Of a stretch of 64,000 nt of DNA, positions 49,228 through 57,700 are shown in pieces. A program made the translations under genes and the position numbers. Below the pieces are notes generated by a model. That model was not told the origin of the DNA and ran no database searches. It was given only the letters and a program-made list of their open reading frames with translations. Location: contig CM061097.1 in assembly GCA_030770545.1 (NCBI GenBank), positions 17,316,501 through 17,380,500 on the forward strand, written 5' to 3'. The DNA comes from Macropodus opercularis (lineage: Eukaryota > Chordata > Actinopteri > Anabantiformes > Osphronemidae). Numbering within the stretch: position 1 is the stretch's first letter; each line of letters begins with the position of its first letter.

Positions 49228-49655
49228 CAGGGATGTATTGAGGCTCCACGAACCCCCACCGTGTGCCGTGCATGCTTCATTTAACCTGAAGGTGAGATAA
49301 GCGTGGTCACTCCAGGTGTTGAGGGTGTATGATATGTCTGAAATATGGCCGCCTGTGCAGAAACTAAAGAGAATTCGAATCTGGATTGCTTCGTGTTGAG
49401 CACACGTTGCCTGCGTGAGAACCTTCTGGCATGTGGGTGCATGACTCTCCGGATGTCAACAAGGCCATGTGTGTGAATGAGATTATAGAGGGCTATCCGA
49501 CTGGTGTCACCTGTGAACACATTATTACTGGAGACATCAGCCCCTGTGAGGGCTACATTGAAATCCCCAACTAAGAAACAGTCTCCTGTACAAAACTGTG
49601 ACAGCCGTTGAAAAAAACCCCTCCTGTGCATTTCTATGTTTGGTGCATATACATT
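49228..49655 (-). pseudogene. Tx1-like LINE endonuclease, C-terminal half (copy B)
   Basis: The frame 49281-49694 carries VYAPN, GDFN and HPHARRFSRRQR, with the SDH motif at 49303-49311 readable in a neighbouring frame. The L2 interrupts the domain at the same codon boundary as in A. Small in-block differences from A around 49345-49400 change the frame near the end. Confidence 0.75.
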
Positions 49656-51093
49656 CGACTTTATGAATTTCTTTACCAATAAAATCATAACCATTAGAGA
49701 AAAGATTGATCAGAATCTGTCAACAAAAGTCATAGACCGATCTGCAGATCCACCGGCTTAGATCTCCTGGTTAGACCTATGTCTTACTTAAACTGTTTTT
49801 CCCCCATAGATCACACTGAGTTAACTTCAATAATTAACTCTGCTAAATCAGCTACTTGTTTCTTAGACCCAATCCCAACCAGACTACTCAAAGAAGTTTT
49901 TCCATTAATCAGCACGTCCATATTAAATCAAATCAACCAATCTCTGTTTACAGGCTACGTACCACAGGCTTTTAAGGTTGCTGTGGTCAAACCTTTATTG
50001 AAAAAAACTACTCTTGACCCTAGAGAACTTGCAAATTATAGGCCTATATCCAATCTGCCCTTTATTTCTAAAGTTCTTGAAAAAACCGTAGCTAAACAAC
50101 TATGTGACCACCTGCCTAGAAATGACCTATATGAAGATTTCCAGTCAGGATTCAGATTACATCATAGCACAGAAACAGCTCTGATTAGAGTCAACTACTT
50201 TTCAGTCTTTACATGTCTCCCCTTGGTAATATAATTAGAAATCATTCGATAAATTTCCACTGCTATGCAGATGATACTTAGTTATATTTGTCCATGAAAC
50301 CAGAGGAAACAAACCAATTAGTCAAACTTCAAGCTTGTTTAAAGGATATCAAATCCTGGATGTCCCATAACTTTCTACAACTGAATTCAGACAAAACTGG
50401 GGTTATTATAATTGGTGCTAAAAACCAGAGAGAGACTCGTTATTAAATCAGATGGTTACTCTGGATGGCATAACGTTAGCTTCAAGTTCCACTGTGAGGA
50501 ACCTTGGTGTCATTGTTGACCAAGATCTGTCCTTTACACCTTATATTAAAGAAATCTCTAGAACCGCCTACTTCCACCTGAGGAATATTGCTAAAATTAG
50601 GAGCATCCTCTCACAGAGTGATGCTGAAAAATTAATCCATGCATTTGTTACCTCTAGGCTTGACTACTGTAACTCGCTACTCATAGGTTGTCCCAATAAC
50701 TCTTTGAAAATCCTCCAACTAATTCAAAATGCTGCAGCCAGAGTTCTGACTGGATTTATGAAGAGAGATCACATCTCTCCAACATTAGCTTCTCTGCATT
50801 GGCTCCCTGTCAAATCTAGGATAGAATTCAAAATTTTTCTCCTCACCTACAAAGCTCTTCATAATAAAGCTCCATCTTATCTTAAAGACCTCATCGCTCC
50901 TTATGCTCCCAACAGAACGCTTCGTTCTCAGAGCGCTGGTCTACTTGTGGCTCCTAGAGTTTCTAAATGTAGAACGGGAGGCAGAGCATTTAGCTACCAA
51001 GCTCCTCTCCTATGGAACCAGCTTCCAGTCCAGGTTCGAGAAGCAGACACCCTCTCTAGTTTTAAAACTAGGCTTAAAACCATTTTTTTTTGA
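49656..51093 (+). pseudogene. L2 ORF2 reverse transcriptase, internally deleted
   Basis: The frame 49779-50234 holds the N-terminal RT region (ANYRPISNLPF, FQSGFRLHHSTET) without the A-run frameshift of copy A. A deletion then removes the FDTVD and GVPQGS motifs. YADD remains at 50264-50275 but is followed after one codon by an in-frame TAG (50279-50281) where A has CAG. The frame 50452-51093 carries the C-terminal domain and ends with a T-run frameshift near 51083. It is inactive. Confidence 0.85.
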
Positions 51094-51689
51094 CAAAGCA
51101 TATAGTTAGAGATGGTTCTGGTCACTCTGAACCATCTCTTAGTTAAGCTGCTATAGACTTAGACTGCTGGGGGACGTCCTTCATTCACTGAGCTCTTTCT
51201 CTCTTCTATCCGCCAACATGCCTCCATTTCCACATGTGACTAACTTTGTCTCTTTTCTCTCCTAGTTGTGCTTGTCCCCTTCTGTCTCTCTCTATCCTCA
51301 TCTACAGGTATCATCAGACTCAGAGTCGTGTGTCTCCAGTGTGCAGTTGCTGGTCCAACCATCCTGCCTGTGTTCTGTTGATGCTTGTTTTGTTGTGGTT
51401 GTGTTCTTTTCTCTCTTCTCTATCCCCTCACCCCAACCGGTCAAGGCAGATGGCCGCCCACACTGAGCCTAGGTCTGCTGGAGGTTTCTTCCTCGTTAGA
51501 GAGGGAGTTTTTCCTCTCCACTGTTGCTATTTAAATGTACAATTTATCGATTGGCTACAATTAAAAGCTTGCTCTATGTGGGAATTGTAGGGTTTAGTTC
51601 TGTAAGGTCTTAAAACCTTACTTGTAAAGTGCCTTGAGATAACTGATGTTGTGAATTGGGGCTATATAAATAAAGTTGAATTGAATTGA
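49656..51689 (+). mobile_element. 5'-truncated L2-clade LINE in block B
   Basis: Counterpart of 16576-18837, with the same insertion point and the same 3' TTGAATT tail. About 257 bp of RT are missing at 50197. The 3' UTR keeps a short segment near 51598-51622 (GGTCTTAAAACCTTA) that A lacks. Confidence 0.85.
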
Positions 51690-51797
51690 ATTCGGTAATG
51701 TATATGTGGATGATTGAATCGTGAACTTGCACACTATCAGTCTGTACGTTTTCTCTGTATCACTGTAGACGTGTTGAATATTAACCCTCCTGTTATG

Positions 51798-51999
51798 ATT
51801 CCTGGCTTCCCCCAGTCATGTGCCGAAGTGTCCCTGGGCAAGACACTGAACCCCAAGTTGCCCCCGGTGTGTCAGCCTAAGCTGCATAGCAGCTCTGCCA
51901 CCGGTGTGTGAATGTGTGTGTGAATGGGTGAATGTGACGCAGTGTCAAAGCGCTTTGAGTACCGATAGGTAGAAAAGCGCTATACAAATGCAGACCATT
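51798..51999 (+). mobile_element. SINE-like repeat inside the piggyBac terminal repeat
   Basis: About 202 bp flanked by TTATG at 51793-51797 and 52000-52004. Its 3' part (AAAGCGCTTTGAGTACC, then AAAAGCGCTATACAAATGC) resembles the 3' hairpin region of the L2 LINE in this window, the usual arrangement for a SINE mobilised by a LINE. No tRNA-like head with A and B boxes is visible, so it is probably 5'-truncated or another class of short repeat. It resembles a dispersed repeat common in fish genomes, but I cannot name the family. Confidence 0.6.
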
Positions 52000-52422
52000 T
52001 TATGTTCCGGGTCAAATTGACCCGTTTTAAAGTTTAAAAAATTAAAAAAAATACTTAAAAGTATTTTTTCAGTTTGAAACTTCTGCTGCTTGGCTTATTT
52101 AGTGTAATCAACATATACAATAAAAATGGTTCAGTTTGCATATTTGTAAACCCCCCCTACATGTTTATATTACAAAGATACTGTTCGGGTCAATTTGACC
52201 CGGCAGACAAAATGGAAGCTAAAAAGAGTCAGAATGGTCAAACACTATTTGTTTCTTTTCATCTATGACACATAATACACTCCTGCCTCACACTCACATG
52301 CTCACATGCGTTCTCTTGACTTCATCTTTGAACTGTGAGAATGCAGGTGTTGACTTTTGACAGGAACCTTCTCAGTTCCTGTGGAGAAACACTGAGTGGC
52401 CACTCAAAAGGGAGGCGCAAAA

Positions 52423-52430
52423 TATATAAA
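52423..52430 (+). promoter_or_regulatory. Possible TATA box of the piggyBac transposase
   Basis: TATATAAA lies 77 bp before the probable transposase ATG at 52507. Position and sequence suit a core promoter, but no initiator or transcript evidence is available. Confidence 0.4.
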
Positions 52431-52506
52431 GATTCTCTGAAAGGGAGTCCTACCAACATTACATAATGCAGCTACACATCATAGACTCTGTCAAAGGTTT
52501 AGAAAA

Positions 52507-53603
52507 TGAGCAGCAGAAGTAAAAAGATGACAGACCTGGAGGCTCTGAAACAAATCCTTGATCAGGACAGTGAAGTAGAGGAGGATGTCTCAATTTGGAA
52601 TCTGATGATTCTGATTATGAACTAAATGAAGATATGCTGTACATATTCCTCCTTGCAAGACATTCACAAAAATAATTGTGAAATTCAGTGGTCTTCGTCC
52701 CCAAATACATATCAGGCAAAATTGTCAACAAAAAATATAATAAAGACCTGGACACACTAGAATGGCACTGACTCATGTGACAGACATCAAGTCAGCTTTT
52801 GAACTGCTCAGGCCCAGCTCAATACAGAAAACCATTCTTGAAATGACCAATTTAGAAGGAAGACGTGTTTTCGGAGAGGAGTGGATGGAAATAGATAAAA
52901 TGCATTTCCATGCACATTTGGGGGTCGTCTGAAGGTTGAGTCATGGCAACTGGACTTCTTCTACTTCGCAAAGTCCAGTTGCCATGAATAAACCTTCAGA
53001 CAACTTCACCTGGATGAATCTCTACAGATATATTTGGGGGTCCTCATCCTGGCTGGGGTTTATAGGTCAAAGGATGAATCAACAGCTAGTCTGTGGCATG
53101 CAGGGCTGTATTTTGCACCACAATGTCTTTGGAGACTTTTCATATTTTTTCCAGAGTAATCCGATTCCATAATCGAGAAACAAGGGCTGTCAGACAGGAG
53201 ATGGCAGCTATCAGGACAGTGTGGGACAAGTGGGTGGATCAACTTCCACTACTCTATGACCCAGGCCCTAATGGCCCAGTAGATGAAAGGCTGGTGACAT
53301 TCAGAGGCCGCTGCCCATTTAGGCAGTATGTGCTTCCAAACCTGCTGAATTAGGTATAAAATCTGGGCAGCATGTGATGCAAACACCAGATATGCATTGA
53401 ACATGCAGGTTTACTCTGGAAAGCTGCTTGGAGGAGCCACAGAGAAAAATCAGGGTATAAGGGTCATGCTGGATATGTCACAAGGTCTCAGGGGGCTCAA
53501 CACCTTGAGCTACAGAGGATACAAATCTTCACGACTTATTTATCCGGATTTTAAGTTAGCGGGTCAATTTGACCCTGAACAGAAGAGGTGTCTCATTTTA
53601 ATT
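52507..53603 (+). pseudogene. piggyBac-like transposase, broken
   Basis: It probably starts at ATG 52507 (MSSRSKKMTDLEALKQIL), followed by an acidic stretch usual for this family. Later landmarks are RRVFGEEWME near 52860, GVLILAGVYRS near 53037 to 53070, STASLW, IRFHNRETRAVRQEMAAIR near 53160-53215, and VDERLVTFRGRCPFRQY near 53280-53328, which contains the first catalytic Asp. YSGKLLGG and NQGIRVMLDM follow. The region with the later catalytic Asp residues and the Cys-rich C-terminus is gone; the frame ends in sequence unrelated to the family. Frameshifts occur near 52595, 53330 and 53365, and a 105-bp insert splits it at 52927-53031. Confidence 0.8.
52927..53031. repeat. 105-bp hairpin-bearing insertion in the transposase
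   Basis: Flanked by an 11-bp direct repeat, ATTTGGGGGTC, at 52916-52926 and 53032-53042. Ignoring the insert plus one repeat copy, the transposase frame reads through in register (HFHAHL then GVLILAG). Within it, 52927-53001 folds back on itself: CATGGCAACTGGACTT pairs with AAGTCCAGTTGCCATG, and GTCTGAAGGTT with AACCTTCAGAC. It may be a small foldback element or a fragment of a dispersed fish repeat. Confidence 0.7.
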
Positions 53604-53943
53604 TAATTTTAACAGTACACCATAAACAAACAAAAATCTAAATATAAAATAAAATTTTAAAGAATTAATTACATATAAAACTAGTGTAATTTATGTATAG
53701 GTCTTTTGAGTGTACATTTAAAAAATTTTAACATGGCTTTTTTGTAAAAATCGAGTGAACTATCCTCATTGAACCATGATCTGTGAACAGTAAAGAACAT
53801 CATTGAACTAAATATTGATTGAAATGGTTAGTAATGAAGTTAATGATGAGATATAAACAATGTTTTTTGGGACTTTTTGGTTTCTGACACTTTTATATAA
53901 TTAAATGTGCCCCGGGTCAACATCACTGATGTCCCTCAGAAAC
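53604..53943. other. piggyBac 3' non-coding region
   Basis: AT-rich sequence between the transposase remnant and the right terminal repeat. CCGGGTCAAC at about 53911 is a half copy of the GGGTCAA palindrome. No other feature is seen. Confidence 0.5.
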
Positions 53944-53963
53944 GAACATAACAGGAGGGTTAA

Positions 53964-54157
53964 GTACTGAATCCCTCCTAAATCCACCTCCTGAGAATGT
54001 GTCCCGGCTTCATATATATTCTGCACACCCTCGCCTGTCGATTATGGATTACCCGAAAATATTCTGAGCCTAAGGCAGTGTCAAATTTGGTGGAATAAGG
54101 TAGCGACTGCACGTCGTTGTTAAATTTCACCTTAACAAATCTCGTCCCATCTGCGAT
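53964..54157 (-). pseudogene. Tx1-like LINE ORF1, C-terminal remnant with half zinc knuckle
   Basis: On the minus strand the sequence reads ADGTRFVKVKF, LPYSTKF, EYFRVIHNRQARVCR, then KPGHILRRW. The last part looks like the first CCHC knuckle of Tx1-type ORF1, with the second Cys replaced by Tyr and the last Cys absent. It then jumps to the endonuclease segment, across the TTAA now occupied by piggyBac. An in-frame stop lies just after RRMWPGT. Confidence 0.6.
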
Positions 54158-54529
54158 TTACGTACCAGGCCACATGCGTCTTCTTATCTGGGAAACGGCT
54201 TCAACTCCCCAGATATGCAGTTTCATGAGGATGTCCTCATCCGCGATATAAACCGGTAAACCAAGAAAGGATACAACAAGTACGTCATTCACAAGATCCC
54301 TTGCCATAACTCTCACGTTTCCAATCTTGAATCCATCTGACAGCTTTTCTTTTCCTGTCGAATGACTCATTGTGATTTCATATTTAGTGGCTCCAGTGCA
54401 TCTGCATGCAACCAAGCCCCCACACATCTCCCGTACAAACTTCATTAATTCCATCGGTGTGACGCTTCCATCACCCTCCAGTTCCACACAAACCATGAGA
54501 TCTTGTTTATATGAAGTCCCTTCAGCCAT
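54158..54529 (-). pseudogene. Tx1-like LINE ORF1, N-terminal part (copy B)
   Basis: A 123-codon minus-strand frame from MAEG. It differs from the A copy at several residues but keeps VVSFLGLPVYI, DEDILMKL and WGVEAVSQIRRRMWP. It stops three codons after WP. The segment beyond the stop is ORF1-like, so a nonsense change truncated an originally longer frame. Confidence 0.7.
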
Positions 54530-54761
54530 CCTCCCTCCCGTATCGTTACACCTGTCCTCGTCCTGTTGCCTCGCCGTCTTCGAGTCGAGTCCATGGAGTC
54601 CCCATCATGGCGTATGTTCCAGGTGTTCCACCCCCCCCCAGCCAGCAGCCGCAGCTGGCGGCTGAAGAAATGGAAAAAGGATGAGAAAACGAAGATAAAG
54701 TCCAAAAATTACCTTGATGTAAGCCCAATGAAAAAGAAAAAAGCTAAACAGCTTTAAAAAA
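54530..54761 (-). other. Tx1-like LINE 5' UTR and junction with satellite (copy B)
   Basis: Same as 19496-19718 with a 12-bp addition near 54590 (ATGGAGTC within it). It ends at CATATG and re-enters satellite at GACCAAAG. Confidence 0.6.
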
Positions 54762-54763
54762 CA

Positions 54764-57700
54764 TATGACCAAAGTATTGTTCTTTTGGTCTCAAATGCAC
54801 AGAACCGGCGATTCTAAGCGTTGATTCTACACATGATCCAAATACATCCCTGAAGCAGTCAAACACTTTTAAAATGCATTTAAATTACTCTGATCAAAGT
54901 AGTGTTCTTTTGGTCTGAAATGGACAGAACAGGCGATTCTACGCGTTTTTGCACTGTTTCCAGCCTCAGTGATGCTTTAAGCTGCTGCATTTTAATGCAA
55001 GCAATTCCAATTAAGTTTTTGTGCTAGATATGATCCAAATACATCCCTGAAACAGGGAAATACCTTTAAAATGCATTTAAATTATTCTAAACAAAGTATT
55101 GTTCTTTTGGTCTGAAATGCAAAGAACAGGCGATTCTACGGCGTTTGGCACTGTTTCCAGCCTCAGTGATGCTTTAAGCTGCTGCATTTTAATGCAAGCA
55201 ATGCTGATGTAGTTTTTGTGCTAGATATGATCCAAATACATCCCTGAAGCAGGCAAACAGCTTTACAATGCATTTAAATCACTTTCATCAAAGTAGTGTT
55301 CTTTTGGTCTGAAATGGACAGAACAGGCGATTCTACGCGTTTTTGCACTGTTTCCAGCCTCAGTAATGCTTTAAGCTGCTGCATCTTAATGCAAGCAATG
55401 CCAAAGAAGTTTTTGTGCTAGATATGATACAAATACATCCCTGAAGCAGGCAAACACCTTTTAAATGCATTTAAGTTACTCTGATCAAAGTAGTGTTCTT
55501 TTGGTCTGAAATGCACAGAACAGGCGATTCTAAGCGTTTTGGCACTGTTTCCAGCCTTAGTGTTGCATTAGGCTGCTGTATCTTAATGCAAGCAATTCCA
55601 ATTAAGTTTTTGAGCTAGATATGATCCAAATACATTCCTGAAGCAGGCAATCACCTTTTAAATGCATTTAAGTTACTCTGATCAAAGTAGTGTTCTTTTG
55701 GTCTGAAATGCACAGAACAGGCGATTCTAAGCGTTTTGGCACTGTTTCCAGCGTCAGTGATGCTCTAAGCTGCTGCATCTTAATACAAGCAATGCCAAAA
55801 AAGTTTTTGTGCTAGATATGATCCAAATACATCCCTAAAGCAGGCAAACACCTTTAAAATGCATTAAAATATTTTTGCTTAAATTAGTCTTCTTTTGGTC
55901 TGAAATGCACAGAACAAACGATTCTACGCGTTTTGGCACTGTTTCCAGCCTCAGTGATGCATGAAGCTGCTGCATCTTAATGCAAGCAATGCTGATGACG
56001 TTTTTATGCTAAACATTACCTAAATATATCCTTGAAGCAGGAAAACACCTTTAAAATGCATTTAAATATTTTTGCTTAAATTAGTCTTCTTTTGGTCTGA
56101 AATGCACAGAACAGACGATTCTACGCGTTTTGGCATTGTTTCCAGCCTCAGTGATGCTTTAAGCTGCTGCATCTTAATGCAAGCAATGCCAAAGAAGTTT
56201 TTGTGCTAGATATGATACAAATACATCCCTGAAGCAGGCAAACACCTTTTAAATGCATTTAAGTTACTCTGATCAAAGTAGTGTTCTTTTGGTCTGAAAT
56301 GCACAGAACAGGCGATTCTAAGCGTTTTGGCACATTTTCCAGCCCCAGTGATGCTTTAAGCTGCTGCATTTTAATATGCAAGCAATGCTGATGAAGTTTT
56401 TGTGCTAGATATAATAGAAATACATCCCTGAAGCAGGCAAATACCTTTAAAATGCATTTAAATTAATCTGATCAAAGTAGTGTTCTTTTGGTCTGAAATG
56501 CACAGAACAGGCGATTCTAAGCGTTTTGGGACTGTTTCCAGCCTCAGTAATGCTTTAAGCTGCTGCATCTTAATGCAAGCAATTCCAATCAAGTTTTTGT
56601 GCTAGATATAATACACATACATCCCTGAAGCAGGCAAATACCTTTAAAATGCATTAAAATCTCTTTGCTTAAAGTAGTGTTCTTTTGGTCTGAAATGCAC
56701 AGAACAGGCGAATTTACGCGTTTTGGCACTGTGTCCAACCTCAGAGATGCTTTAAGCTGCTGTATCTTATTGCAAGCAATTCTAATGAAGTTTTTATGCT
56801 AGATATGATCCAAATACACCCCTGAAGCAGGCAAACACCTTTAAAATGCATTTAAGTTACTCTGATCAAAGTAGGTATCTTTTGGTCTGAAATGCACAGA
56901 ACAGGTGAATTTACGCGTTTTGGCACTGTTTCCAACCTCAGAGATGCTTTAAGCTGCTGTATCTTATTGCAAGCAATTCTAATGAAGTTTTTATGCTAGA
57001 TATGATCCAAATACACCCCTGAAGCAGGCAAACACCTTTAAAATGCATTTAAGTTACTCTGATCAAAGTAGGTATCTTTTGGTCTGAAATGCACAGAACA
57101 GGTGAATCTACGCGTTTTGGCACTGTTTCCAGCCTCAGTGATGCTCTAAGCTGCTGCATCTTAATACAAGCAATGCTGATGAAGTTTTTATGCTAGACAT
57201 GTTCCAAATACATCCCTGAAGCAGGCAAACACCTTTTAAATGCATTTAAGTTACTCTGATCAAAGTAGTGTTCTTTTGGTTTGAAATGCACAGAACAGGC
57301 GATTCTACGCGTTTTGGCACTGTTTCCAGCCTTAGTGTTGCATTAGGCTGCTGTATCTTAATGCAAGCAATTCCAATTAAGTTTTTGAGCTAGATATGAT
57401 CCAAATACATTCCTGAAGCAGGCAAACACCTTTTAAATGCATTTAAGTTACTCTGATCAAAGTAGTGTTATTGTGGTCTGAAATGCACAGAAAAGGTGAT
57501 TCTAAGCGTTTTGGCAATGTTTCCAGCCTCAGTGATGCATGAAGCTGCTGCATCTTAATGCAAGCAATGCTGATGACGTTTTTATGCTAGACATTACCTA
57601 AATATATCCTTGAAGCAGGAAAACACCTTTAAAATGCATTAAAATTACTCTGATCAAAGTAGTGTTCATTTGATCTGAAATGCACAGAAACAGGAAACCG

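Larger units (their letters stand above)
51785..53959 (+). mobile_element. piggyBac-like DNA transposon, defective
   Basis: Flanked by TTAA at 51781-51784 and 53960-53963, the target-site preference of piggyBac. The right end GAACATAACAGGAGGG (53944-53959) is the inverted repeat of the left end, whose 16 bases are split by a SINE-like insertion (13 at 51785-51797; the remaining TTC at 52005-52007). Block A carries the empty site, a single TTAA in the same flanks. Inside is a broken transposase. The palindrome GGGTCAAWTTGACCC occurs at 52009-52023, 52187-52201 and 53561-53575. Much of the catalytic domain is missing, so it could move only with help from another copy. Confidence 0.9.
45063..54761 (-). 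mobile_element. Composite block B: copy of block A plus a piggyBac insertion
   Basis: A 9.7-kb block with the same plan as block A. The minus-strand Tx1 LINE has its T-rich tail at 45063-45088 and 5' end near 54755; the ERV fragment is at about 46010-48600, the L2 at 49656-51689. It also contains a piggyBac-like element at 51785-53959. Relative to A it lacks 183 bp at 46175, about 275 bp at 47193, 271 bp at 47333 and about 257 bp at 50197. It has one copy of the LINE 3' end and 97 bp extra at 47631-47727. All coding sequence is broken. Confidence 0.85.
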
